Origin: Eutrigla gurnardus | Taxonomy: Eukaryota; Chordata; Actinopteri; Perciformes; Triglidae | Length of the DNA stretch: 64,000 bases | Assembly (NCBI GenBank): GCA_963514095.1 | Contig: CAUPSS010000223.1 | Span: forward strand, 372,001 to 436,000 | Direction: 5' to 3' | In this document: piece by piece, positions 37,771 through 51,120 of the stretch | How positions within the stretch are numbered: the first letter of the stretch is position 1 | Layout: each line of letters opens with the position of its first letter | Position numbers and translations under genes: made by a program | Notes under the pieces: model-generated | The model's input: only the letters and a program-made list of their open reading frames with translations | Database searches by the model: none | Told to the model about the DNA's origin: nothing

Positions 37771-40700
37771 ATGGAGAGACAGACAGGTAACCAGTCTATC
37801 ACAGGGAGACATGTAAAGACAGACAGGTAACCAGTCTATCACAGGGAGACATGTAGAGACAGACAGGTGACCAGTCTATCACAGGGAGACATGTAGAGAC
37901 AGACAGGTAACCAGTCTATCATGGGGCCGACATGTAGAGACAGACAGGTAACCAGTCTATCACAGGGGTACATGTAGAGACAGACAGGTAACCAGTCTAT
38001 CACAGGGAGACATGTAGAGACAGACAGGTAACCAGTCTATCACAGGGCTGACATGTAGAGACAGACAGGTAACCAGTCTATCACAGGGAGACATGTAGAG
38101 ACAGACAGGTAACCAGTCTATCACAGGGAGACATGTAGAGACAGACAGGTGACCAGTCTATCACAGGGAGACATGTAGAGACCGACAGGTAACCAGTCTA
38201 TCACAGGGGGACATGTAGAGACAGACAGGTAACCAGTCTATCACAGGGAGACATGTAGAGACAGACAGGTAACCAGTCTATCACAGGGAGACATGTAGAG
38301 ACAGACAGGTAACCAGTCTATCACGGGGCCGACATGTAGAGACAGACAGGTAACCAGTCTATCACAGGGAGACATGTAGAGACAGACGGGTAACCAGTCT
38401 ATCACAGGGCTGACATGTAGAGACAGACAGGTAACCAGTCTATCACAGGGCCGACATGTAGAGACAGACAGGTAACCAGTCTATCACAGGGCCGACATGT
38501 AGAGACAGACAGGTAACCAGTCTATCACAGGGAGACATGTAGAGACAGACAGGTAACCAGTCTATCACAGGGAGACATGTAGAGACAGACAGGTAACCAG
38601 TCTATCATGGGGCCGACATGTAGAGACAGACAGGTAACCAGTCTATCACAGGGGTACATGTAGAGACAGACAGGTAACCAGTCTATCACAGGGGGACATG
38701 TAGAGACAGACAGGTAACCAGTCTATCACAGGGAGACATGTAGAGACAGACAGGTAACCAGTCTATCACAGGGAGACATGTAGAGACAGACAGGTAACCA
38801 GTCTATCACAGGGAGACATGTAGAGACAGACAGGTAACCAGTCTATCACAGGGAGACATGTAAAGACAGACAGGTAACCAGTCTATCACAGGGAGACATG
38901 TAGAGACAGAGAGGTGACCAGTCTATCACAGGGAGACATGTAGAGACCGACAGGTAACCAGTCTATCACAGGGAGACATGTAGAGACAGACAGGTAACCA
39001 GTCTATCACAGGGAGACATGTAGAGACAGACAGGTAACCAGTCTATCACAGGGCTGACATGTAGAGACAGACAGGTAACCAGTCTATCACAGGGAGACAT
39101 GTAGAGACAGACAGGTGACCAGTCTATCACAGGGAGACATGTAGAGACAGACAGGTAACCAGTCTATCACAGGGCTGACATGTAGAGACAGACAGGTAAC
39201 CAATCTATCACATGGAGACATGTGGAGACAGACAGGTAACCAGTCTATCACAGGGAGACATGTAGAGACCGACAGGTAACCAGTCAATCACAGGGGGACA
39301 TGTAGAGACAGACAGGTAACCAGTCTATCACAGGGAGACATGTAGAGACAGACAGGTAACCAGTCTATCACAGGGAGACATGTAGAGACAGACAGGTAAC
39401 CAGTCTATCACGGGGCCGACATGTAGAGACAGACAGGTAACCAGTCTATCACAGGGAGACATGTAGAGACAGACAGGTAACCAGTCTATCACAGGGGGAC
39501 ATGTAGAGACAGACAGTTAACCAGTCTATCACAGGGAGACATGTAGAGACAGACAGGTAACCAGTCTATCACATGGAGACATGTAGAGACAGACAGGTAA
39601 CCAGTCTATCACAGGGGGACATGTAGAGACAGACAGGTAACCAGTCTATCACAGGGAGACATGTAGAGACAGACAGGTAACCAGTCTATCACAGGGAGAC
39701 ATGGAGAGACAGACAGGTAACCAGTCTATCACAGGGAGACATGTAAAGACAGACAGGTAACCAGTCTATCACAGGGAGACATGTAGAGACAGACAGGTGA
39801 CCAGTCTATCACAGGGAGACATGTAGAGACAGACAGGTAACCAGTCTATCATGGGGCCGACATGTAGAGACAGACAGGTAACCAGTCTATCACAGGGGTA
39901 CATGTAGAGACAGACAGGTAACCAGTCTATCACAGGGGGACATGTAGAGACAGACAGGTAACCAGTCTATCACAGGGAGACATGTAGAGACAGACAGGTA
40001 ACCAGTCTATCACAGGGCTGACATGTAGAGACAGACAGGTAACCAATCTATCACATGGAGACATGTGGAGACAGACAAGTAACCAGTCTATCACAGGGAG
40101 ACATGTAGAGACCGACAGGTAACCAGTCTATCACAGGGGGACATGTAGAGACAGACAGGTAACCAGTCTATCACAGGGAGACATGTAGAGACAGACAGGT
40201 AACCAGTCTATCACAGGGAGACATGTAGAGACAGACAGGTAACCAGTCTATCACGGGGCCGACATGTAGAGACAGACAGGTAACCAGTCTATCACAGGGA
40301 GACATGTAGAGACAGACAGGTAACCAGTCTATCACAGGGGGACATGTAGAGACAGACAGTTAACCAGTCTATCACAGGGAGACATGTAGAGACAGACAGG
40401 TAACCAGTCTATCACATGGAGACATGTAGAGACAGACAGGTAACCAGTCTATCACAGGGGGACATGTAGAGACAGACAGGTAACCAGTCTATCACAGGGA
40501 GATATGTAGAGACAGACAGGTGACCAGTCTATCACAGGGAGACATGTAGAGACCGACAGGTAACCAGTCTATCACAGGGGGACATGTAGAGACAGACAGG
40601 TAACCAGTCTATCACAGGGAGACATGTAGAGACAGACAGGTAACCAGTCTATCACAGGGAGACATGTAGAGACAGACAGGTAACCAGTCTATCACGGGGC

Positions 40701-41029
40701 CGACATGTAGAGACAGACAGGTAACCAGTCTATCACAGGGAGACATGTAGAGACAGACGGGTAACCAGTCTATCACAGGGCTGACATGTAGAGACAGACA
40801 GGTAACCAGTCTATCACAGGGCCGACATGTAGAGACAGACAGGTAACCAGTCTATCACAGGGCCGACATGTAGAGACAGACAGGTAACCAGTCTATCACA
40901 GGGAGACATGTAGAGACAGACAGGTAACCAGTCTATCACAGGGAGACATGTAGAGACAGACAGGTAACCAGTCTATCATGGGGCCGACATGTAGAGACAG
41001 ACAGGTAACCAGTCTATCACAGGGGTACA

Positions 41030-41870
41030 TGTAGAGACCGACAGGTAACCAGTCTATCACAGGGGGACATGTAGAGACAGACAGGTAACCAGTCTATCAC
41101 AGGGAGACATGTAGAGACAGACAGGTAACCAGTCTATCACAGGGAGACATGTAGAGACAGACAGGTAACCAGTCTATCACGGGGCCGACATGTAGAGACA
41201 GACAGGTAACCAGTCTATCACAGGGAGACATGTAGAGACAGACAGGTAACCAGTCTATCACAGGGGGACATGTAGAGACAGACAGTTAACCAGTCTATCA
41301 CAGGGAGACATGTAGAGACAGACAGGTAACCAGTCTATCACATGGAGACATGTAGAGACAGACAGGTAACCAGTCTATCACAGGGGGACATGTAGAGACA
41401 GACAGGTAACCAGTCTATCACAGGGAGACATGTAGAGACAGACAGGTAACCAGTCTATCACAGGGAGACATGTAGAGACAGACAGGTGACCAGTCTATCA
41501 CCGGGAGACATGTAGAGACAGACAGGTAACCAGTCTATCACAGGGGGACATGTAGAGACAGACAGGTAACCAGTCTATCACAGGGAGACATGTAGAGACA
41601 GACAGGTAACCAGTCTATCACAGGGAGACATGTAGAGACCGACAGGTAACCAGTCTTTCACAGGGGGACATGTAGAGACAGACAGGTAACCAGTCTATCA
41701 CAGGGAGACATGTAGAGACAGACAGGTAACCAGTCTATCACAGGGAGACATGTAGAGACAGACAGGTAACCAGTCTATCACGGGGCCGACATTTAGAGAC
41801 AGACAGGTAACCAGTCTATCACAGGGAGACATGTAGAGACAGACAGGTAACCAGTCTATCACAGGGCTGA
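41030..41870 (-). repeat. Duplicated block, offset 5231 (partner 46.26-47.10 kb)
   Basis: ACCGACAGG (about 41037/46268), the rare CACCGGGAG (CCGGG at 41501/46732) and GTCTTTCAC (41653/46884) share one offset. A further relative at 61.3 kb shares GTCTTTCAC. The block contains an 81-codon repeat-derived open frame at 41698-41943. Confidence 0.77.
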
Positions 41871-42899
41871 CATGTAGAGACAGACAGGTAACCAGTCTAT
41901 CACAGGGGGACATGTAGAGACAGACAGGTAACCAGTCTATCACAGGGAGACATGTAGAGACAGACAGGTAACCAGTCTATCACAGGGAGACATGGAGAGA
42001 CAGACAGGTAACCAGTCTATCACAGGGAGACATGTAAAGACAGACAGGTAACCAGTCTATCACAGGGAGACATGTAGAGACAGACAGGTGACCAGTCTAT
42101 CACAGGGAGACATGTAGAGACAGACAGGTAACCAGTCTATCATGGGGCCGACATGTAGAGACAGACAGGTAACCAGTCTATCACAGGGGTACATGTAGAG
42201 ACAGACAGGTAACCAGTCTATCACAGGGGGACATGTAGAGACAGACAGGTAACCAGTCTATCACAGGGAGACATGTAGAGACAGACAGGTAACCAGTCTA
42301 TCACAGGGCTGACATGTAGAGACAGACAGGTAACCAATCTATCACATGGAGACATGTGGAGACAGACAAGTAACCAGTCTATCACAGGGAGACATGTAGA
42401 GACCGACAGGTAACCAGTCTATCACAGGGGGACATGTAGAGACAGACAGGTAACCAGTCTATCACAGGGAGACATGTAGAGACAGACAGGTAACCAGTCT
42501 ATCACAGGGAGACATGTAGAGACAGACAGGTAACCAGTCTATCACGGGGCCGACATGTAGAGACAGACAGGTAACCAGTCTATCACAGGGAGACATGTAG
42601 AGACAGACAGGTAACCAGTCTATCACAGGGGGACATGTAGAGACAGACAGTTAACCAGTCTATCACAGGGAGACATGTAGAGACAGACAGGTAACCAGTC
42701 TATCACATGGAGACATGTAGAGACAGACAGGTAACCAGTCTATCACAGGGGGACATGTAGAGACAGACAGGTAACCAGTCTATCACGGGGCCGACATGTA
42801 GAGACAGACAGGTAACCAGTCTATCACAGGGAGACATGTAGAGACAGACGGGTAACCAGTCTATCACAGGGCTGACATGTAGAGACAGACAGGTAACCA

Positions 42900-43720
42900 G
42901 TCTATCACAGGGCCGACATGTAGAGACAGACAGGTAACCAGTCTATCACAGGGAGATATGTAGAGACAGACAGGTGACCAGTCTATCACAGGGAGACATG
43001 TAGAGACCGACAGGTAACCAGTCTATCACAGGGGGACATGTAGAGACAGACAGGTAACCAGTCTATCACAGGGAGACATGTAGAGACAGACAGGTAACCA
43101 GTCTATCACAGGGAGACATGTAGAGACAGACAGGTAACCAGTCTATCACGGGGCCGACATGTAGAGACAGACAGGTAACCAGTCTATCACAGGGAGACAT
43201 GTAGAGACAGACGGGTAACCAGTCTATCACAGGGCTGACATGTAGAGACAGACAGGTAACCAGTCTATCACAGGGCCGACATGTAGAGACAGACAGGTAA
43301 CCAGTCTATCACAGGGCCGACATGTAGAGACAGACAGGTAACCAGTCTATCACAGGGAGACATGTAGAGACAGACAGGTAACCAGTCTATCACAGGGAGA
43401 CATGTAGAGACAGACAGGTAACCAGTCTATCATGGGGCCGACATGTAGAGACAGACAGGTAACCAGTCTATCACAGGGGTACATGTAGAGACAGACAGGT
43501 AACCAGTCTATCACAGGGGGACATGTAGAGACAGACAGGTAACCAGTCTATCACAGGGAGACATGTAGAGACAGACAGGTAACCAGTCTATCACAGGGAG
43601 ACATGTAGAGACAGACAGGTAACCAGTCTATCACAGGGGGACATGTAGAGACAAACAGGTAACCAGTCTATCACAGGGAGACATGTAGAGACAGACAGGT
43701 AACCAGTCTATCACAGGGAG
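42900..43720 (-). repeat. Duplicated block, offset 6117 (partner 49.02-49.84 kb)
   Basis: GAGATATG (42953/49070) and the rare ACAAACAGG (43651/49768) both give 6117. The linker order between them agrees, including CGGGGCCGAC, GACGGG, two GGGCCGAC units, ATGGGGCCGAC and GGGGTAC. After about 43.72 kb the flanking units differ. Confidence 0.76.
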
Positions 43721-43899
43721 ACATGTAAAGACAGACAGGTAACCAGTCTATCACAGGGAGACATGTAGAGACAGACAGGTGACCAGTCTATCACAGGGAG
43801 ACATGTAGAGACAGACAGGTAACCAGTCTATCACAGGGAGACATGTAGAGACAGACAGGTAACCAGTCTATCACAGGGCTGACATGTAGAGACAGACAG

Positions 43900-46130
43900 G
43901 TAACCAGTCTATCACAGGGAGACATGTAGAGACAGACAGGTAACCAGTCTATCACAGGGAGACATGTAGAGACAGACAGGTGACCAGTCTATCACAGGGA
44001 GACATGTAGAGACCGACAGGTAACCAGTCTATCACAGGGGGACATGTAGAGACAGACAGGTAACCAGTCTATCACAGGGGGACATGTAGAGACAGACAGG
44101 TAACCAGTCTATCACAGGGAGACATGTAGAGACAGACAGGTAACCAGTCTATCACGGGGCCGACATTTAGAGACAGACAGGTAACCAGTCTATCACAGGG
44201 AGACATGTAGAGACAGACAGGTAACCAGTCTATCACAGGGCTGACATGTAGAGACAGACAGGTGACCAGTCTATCACAGGGCTGACATGTAGAGAGAGAC
44301 AGGTGACCAGTCTATCACAGGGCTGACATGTAGAGACAGACAGGTAACCAGTCTATCACAGGGAGACATGTAGAGACAGACAGGTAACCAGTCTATCACA
44401 GGGAGACATGTAGAGACAGACAGGTAACCAGTCTATCACAGGGCTGACATGTAGAGACAGACAGGCAACCAGTCTATCACAGGGCTGACATGTAGAGACA
44501 GACAGGTAACCAGTCTATCACAGGGCCGGCATGTAGAGACAGACAGGTAACCAGTCTATCACAGGGAGACATGTAGAGACAGACAGGTAACCAGTCTATC
44601 ACAGGGAGACATGTAGAGACAGACAGGTAACCAGTCTATCATGGGGCCGACATGTAGAGACAGACAGGTAACCAGTCTATCACAGGGAGACATGTAGAGA
44701 CAGACAGGTAACCAGTCTATCACAGGGGGACATGTAGAGACAGACAGGTAACCAGTCTATCACAGGGAGACATGTGGAGACAGACAGGTAACCAGTCTAT
44801 CACAGGGAGACATGTAGAGACAGACAGGTAACCAGTCTATCACAGGGGGACATGTAGAGACAGACAGGTAACCAGTCTATCACAGGGAGACATGTAGAGA
44901 CAGACAGGTAACCAGTCTATCACAGGGAGACATGTAGAGACAGACAGGTAACCAGTCTATCACAGGGAGACATGTAAAGACAGACAGGTAACCAGTCTAT
45001 CACAGGGAGACATGTAGAGACAGACAGGTGACCAGTCTATCACAGGGAGACATGTAGAGACAGACAGGTAACCAGTCTATCACAGGGAGACATGTAGAGA
45101 CAGACAGGTAACCAGTCTATCACAGGGCTGACATGTAGAGACAGACAGGTAACCAGTCTATCACAGGGAGACATGTAGAGACAGACAGGTAACCAGTCTA
45201 TCACAGGGAGACATGTACAGACAGACAGGTAACCAGTCTATCACAGGGCTGACATGTAGAGACAGACAGGTAACCAGTCTATCACAGGGCTGACATGTAG
45301 AGACAGACAGGTAACCAGTCTATCATAGGGCTGACATGTAGAGACAGACAGGTAACCAGTCTATCACATGGAGACATGTGGAGACAGACAGGTAACCAGT
45401 CTATCACAGGGAGACATGTAGAGACAGACAGGTAACCAGTCTATCACAGGGAGACATGTAGAGACCGACAGGTAACCAGTCTATCACAGGGGGACATGTA
45501 GAGACAGACAGGTAACCAGTCTATCACAGGGCTGACATGTAGAGACAGACAGGTAACCAGTCTATCACAGGGAGACATGTAGAGACAGACAGGTAACCAG
45601 TCTATCACAGGGAGACATGTAGAGACAGACAGGTAACCAGTCTATCACAGGGAGACATGTAGAGACAGACAGGTAACCAGTCTATCACAGGGGGACATGT
45701 AGAGACAGACAGGTAACCAGTCTATCACAGGGCTGACATGTAGAGACAGACAGGTAACCAGTCTATCACAGGGAGACATGTAGAGACAGACAGGTAACCA
45801 GTCTATCACAGGGAGACATGTAGAGACAGACAGGTAACCAGTCTATCACAGGGAGACATGTAAAGACAGACAGGTAACCAGTCTATCACAGGGAGACATG
45901 TAGAGACAGACAGGTGACCAGTCTATCACAGGGAGACATGTAGAGACAGACAGGTAACCAGTCTATCACAGGGAGACATGTAGAGACAGACAGGTAACCA
46001 GTCTATCACAGGGCTGACATGTAGAGACAGACAGGTAACCAGTCTATCACAGGGAGACATGTAGAGACAGACAGGTAACCAGTCTATCACAGGGAGACAT
46101 GTAGAGACAGACAGGTGACCAGTCTATCAC
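43900..46130 (-). repeat. Block related to 52.9-55.1 kb (offset 8977)
   Basis: GGGCCGGCATG (CCGGC at 44526/53503) and ACATGTACAG (45211/54188) give offset 8977. The intervening units (TAGAGAGAGAC, GGCAACC, CATAGGGCTG, ATGTGGAG) match in order. Further right the offset falls by 121 bp to 8856 (CCGGG 46732/55588), because the 55 kb copy lacks three units near 55.1 kb. Confidence 0.76.
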
Positions 46131-46839
46131 AGGGAGACATGTAGAGACAGACAGGTAACCAGTCTATCACAGGGCTGACATGTAGAGACAGACAGGTAAC
46201 CAATCTATCACATGGAGACATGTGGAGACAGACAGGTAACCAGTCTATCACAGGGAGACATGTAGAGACCGACAGGTAACCAGTCTATCACAGGGGGACA
46301 TGTAGAGACAGACAGGTAACCAGTCTATCACAGGGAGACATGTAGAGACAGACAGGTAACCAGTCTATCACAGGGAGACATGTAGAGACAGACAGGTAAC
46401 CAGTCTATCACGGGGCCGACATGTAGAGACAGACAGGTAACCAGTCTATCACAGGGAGACATGTAGAGACAGACAGGTAACCAGTCTATCACAGGGGGAC
46501 ATGTAGAGACAGACAGTTAACCAGTCTATCACAGGGAGACATGTAGAGACAGACAGGTAACCAGTCTATCACATGGAGACATGTAGAGACAGACAGGTAA
46601 CCAGTCTATCACAGGGGGACATGTAGAGACAGACAGGTAACCAGTCTATCACAGGGAGACATGTAGAGACAGACAGGTAACCAGTCTATCACAGGGAGAC
46701 ATGTAGAGACAGACAGGTGACCAGTCTATCACCGGGAGACATGTAGAGACAGACAGGTAACCAGTCTATCACAGGGGGACATGTAGAGACAGACAGGTAA
46801 CCAGTCTATCACAGGGAGACATGTAGAGACAGACAGGTA

Positions 46840-48490
46840 ACCAGTCTATCACAGGGAGACATGTAGAGACCGACAGGTAACCAGTCTTTCACAGGGGGAC
46901 ATGTAGAGACAGACAGGTAACCAGTCTATCACAGGGAGACATGTAGAGACAGACAGGTAACCAGTCTATCACAGGGAGACATGTAGAGACAGACAGGTAA
47001 CCAGTCTATCACGGGGCCGACATTTAGAGACAGACAGGTAACCAGTCTATCACAGGGAGACATGTAGAGACAGACAGGTAACCAGTCTATCACAGGGCTG
47101 ACATGTAGAGACAGACAGGTGACCAGTCTATCACAGGGCTGACATGTAGAGAGAGACAGGAGACCAGTCTATCACAGGGAGACATGTAGAGACAGACAGG
47201 TTACCAGTCTATCACAGGGAGACATGTAGAGACAGACAGGTAACCAGTCTATCACAGGGAGACATGTAGAGACAGACAGTTAACCAGTCTATCACAGGGA
47301 GACATGTAAAGACAGACAGGTAACCAGTCTATCACAGGGAGACATGTAGAGACAGACAGGTGACCAGTCTATCACAGGGAGACATGTAGAGACAGACAGG
47401 TAACCAGTCTATCACAGGGAGACATGTAGAGACAGACAGGTAACCAGTCTATCACAGGGCTGACATGTAGAGACAGACAGGTAACCAGTCTATCACAGGG
47501 AGACATGTAGAGACAGACAGGTAACCAGTCTATCACAGGGAGACATGTAGAGACAGACAGGTGACCAGTCTATCACAGGGAGACATGTAGAGACAGACAG
47601 GTAACCAGTCTATCACAGGGCTGACATGTAGAGACAGACAGGTAACCAATCTATCACATGGAGACATGTGGAGACAGACAGGTAACCAGTCTATCACAGG
47701 GAGACATGTAGAGACCGACAGGTAACCAGTCTATCACAGGGGGACATGTAGAGACAGACAGGTAACCAGTCTATCACAGGGAGACATGTAGAGACAGACA
47801 GGTAACCAGTCTATCACAGGGAGACATGTAGAGACAGACAGGTAACCAGTCTATCACGGGGCCGACATGTAGAGACAGACAGGTAACCAGTCTATCACAG
47901 GGAGACATGTAGAGACAGACAGGTAACCAGTCTATCACAGGGCTGACATGTAGAGATAGACAGGCAACCAGTCTATCACAGGGCTGACATGTAGAGACAG
48001 ACAGGTAACCAGTCTATCAAAGGGCCGACATGTAGAGACAGACAGGTAACCAGTCTATCACAGGGCCGACAAGTAGAGACAGACAGGTAACCAGTCTATC
48101 ACAGGGAGACATGTAGAGACAGACAGGTAACCAGTCTATCACAGGGAGACATGTAGAGACAGACAGGTAACCAGTCTATCATGGGGCCGACATGTAGAGA
48201 CAGACAGGTAACCAGTCTATCACAGGGGTACATGTAGAGACAGACAGGTAACCAGTCTATCACAGGGGGACATGTAGAGACAGACAGGTAACCAGTCTAT
48301 CACAGGGAGACATGTAGAGACAGACAGGTAACCAGTCTATCACAGGGAGACATGTAGAGACAGACAGGTAACCAGTCTATCACAGGGGGACATTTAGAGA
48401 CAGACAGGTAACCAGTCTATCACAGGGAGACATGTAGAGACAGACAGGTAACCAGTCTATCACAGGGAGACATATAGAGACAGACAGGTA
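46840..48490 (-). repeat. Duplicated block, offset 14452 (partner 61.29-62.94 kb)
   Basis: GTCTTTCAC 46884/61336, GACAGGAGACC 47155/61607, GACAAGTAG 48069/62521 and CATTTAG 48391/62843 all give 14452. The offset equals 7891 + 6561, the offsets that link both copies to the 55.7-56.3 kb relative. Copy differences include GGTTACC inside the inverted array near 47199 and CATAGGGGGAC near 62834. Confidence 0.8.
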
Positions 48491-51120
48491 ACCAGTCTAT
48501 CACAGGGCTGACATGTAGAGACAGACAGGTAACCAGTCTATCACAGGGAGACATGTAGAGACAGACAGGTAACCAGTCTATCACAGGGCTGACATGTAGA
48601 GACAGACAGGTAACCAATCTATCACATGGAGACATGTGGAGACAGACAAGTAACCAGTCTATCACAGGGAGACATGTAGAGACCGACAGGTAACCAGTCT
48701 ATCACAGGGGGACATGTAGAGACAGACAGGTAACCAGTCTATCACAGGGAGACATGTAGAGACAGACAGGTAACCAGTCTATCACAGGGAGACATGTAGA
48801 GACAGACAGGTAACCAGTCTATCACGGGGCCGACATGTAGAGACAGACAGGTAACCAGTCTATCACAGGGAGACATGTAGAGACAGACAGGTAACCAGTC
48901 TATCACAGGGGGACATGTAGAGACAGACAGTTAACCAGTCTATCACAGGGAGACATGTAGAGACAGACAGGTAACCAGTCTATCACATGGAGACATGTAG
49001 AGACAGACAGGTAACCAGTCTATCACAGGGGGACATGTAGAGACAGACAGGTAACCAGTCTATCACAGGGAGATATGTAGAGACAGACAGGTGACCAGTC
49101 TATCACAGGGAGACATGTAGAGACCGACAGGTAACCAGTCTATCACAGGGGGACATGTAGAGACAGACAGGTAACCAGTCTATCACAGGGAGACATGTAG
49201 AGACAGACAGGTAACCAGTCTATCACAGGGAGACATGTAGAGACAGACAGGTAACCAGTCTATCACGGGGCCGACATGTAGAGACAGACAGGTAACCAGT
49301 CTATCACAGGGAGACATGTAGAGACAGACGGGTAACCAGTCTATCACAGGGCTGACATGTAGAGACAGACAGGTAACCAGTCTATCACAGGGCCGACATG
49401 TAGAGACAGACAGGTAACCAGTCTATCACAGGGCCGACATGTAGAGACAGACAGGTAACCAGTCTATCACAGGGAGACATGTAGAGACAGACAGGTAACC
49501 AGTCTATCACAGGGAGACATGTAGAGACAGACAGGTAACCAGTCTATCATGGGGCCGACATGTAGAGACAGACAGGTAACCAGTCTATCACAGGGGTACA
49601 TGTAGAGACAGACAGGTAACCAGTCTATCACAGGGGGACATGTAGAGACAGACAGGTAACCAGTCTATCACAGGGAGACATGTAGAGACAGACAGGTAAC
49701 CAGTCTATCACAGGGAGACATGTAGAGACAGACAGGTAACCAGTCTATCACAGGGGGACATGTAGAGACAAACAGGTAACCAGTCTATCACAGGGAGACA
49801 TGTAGAGACAGACAGGTAACCAGTCTATCACAGGGAGACATGTAGAGACAGACAGGTAACCAGTCTATCACAGGGAGACATGTAGAGACAGACAGGTAAC
49901 CAGTCTATCACAGGGCTGACATGTAGAGACAGACAGGCAACCAGTCTATCACAGGGCTGACATGTAGAGACAGACAGGTAACCAGTCTATCACAGGGCCG
50001 ACATGTAGAGACAGACAGGTAACCAGTCTATCACAGGGCCGACATGTAGAGACAGACAGGTAACCAGTCTATCACAGGGAGACATGTAGAGACAGACAGG
50101 TAACCAGTCTATCACAGGGAGACATGTAGAGACAGACAGGTAACCAGTCTATCATGGGGCCGACATGTAGAGACAGACAGGTAACCAGTCTATCACAGGG
50201 GTACATGTAGAGACAGACAGGTAACCAGTCTATCACAGGGGGACATGTAGAGACAGACAGGTAACCAGTCTATCACAGGGAGACATGTAGAGACAGACAG
50301 GTAACCAGTCTATCACAGAGAGACATGTAGAGACAGACAGGTAACCAGTCTATCACAGGGGGACATGTAGAGACAGACAGGTAACCAGTCTATCACAGGG
50401 AGACATGTAGAGACAGACAGGTAACCAGTCTATCACAGGGAGACATGTAAAGACAGACAGGTAACCAGTCTATCACAGGGAGACATGTAGAGACAGACAG
50501 GTGACCAGTCTATCACAGGGAGACATGTAGAGACAGACAGGTAACCAGTCTATCACAGGGAGACATGTAGAGACAGACAGGTAACCAGTCTATCACAGGG
50601 CTGACATGTAGAGACAGACAGGTAACCAGTCTATCACAGGGAGACATGTAGAGACAGACAGGTAACCAGTCTATCACAGGGAGACATGTAGAGACAGACA
50701 GGTGACCAGTCTATCACAGGGAGACATGTAGAGACCGACAGGTAACCAGTCTATCACAGGGGGACATGTAGAGACAGACAGGTAACCAGTCTATCACAGG
50801 GGGACATGTAGAGACAGACAGGTAACCAGTCTATCACAGGGAGACATGTAGAGACAGACAGGTAACCAGTCTATCACGGGGCCGACATTTAGAGACAGAC
50901 AGGTAACCAGTCTATCACAGGGAGACATGTAGAGACAGACAGGTAACCAGTCTATCACAGGGCTGACATGTAGAGACAGACAGGTGACCAGTCTATCACA
51001 GGGCTGACATGTAGAGAGAGACAGGTGACCAGTCTATCACAGGGCTGACATGTAGAGACAGACAGGTAACCAGTCTATCACAGGGAGACATGTAGAGACA
51101 GACAGGTAACCAGTCTATCA
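47750..51120 (-). repeat. Duplicated block, offset 7891 (partner 55.64-59.01 kb)
   Basis: TAGAGATAGA 47951/55842, GACAAGTAG 48069/55960, ACAAACAGG 49768/57659 and CAGAGAGAC 50316/58207 all give 7891. Identical 81-codon repeat frames at 48420-48665 and 56311-56556 also lie 7891 apart. The match ends near 51.12/59.01 kb. Confidence 0.87.

Larger units (their letters stand above)
31541..41991 (-). repeat. 1930-bp higher-order repeat array
   Basis: ATGGAGAGAC (CTCCATG on the other strand) marks copy boundaries at 31541, 33349, 35279, 37209, 37771, 39701 and 41992. Copy lengths are 1808, 1930, 1930, 562, 1930 and 2291 bp. The 1808-bp copy is a full copy lacking three units (41+41+40 = 122 bp) after about 32180. 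The 562-bp copy is partial, and the 2291-bp copy has extra units. GTCAATCAC (32931, 34861, 36791, 39283) recurs at 1930, 1930 and 2492 bp. About 48 units make one higher-order copy. Confidence 0.88.
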
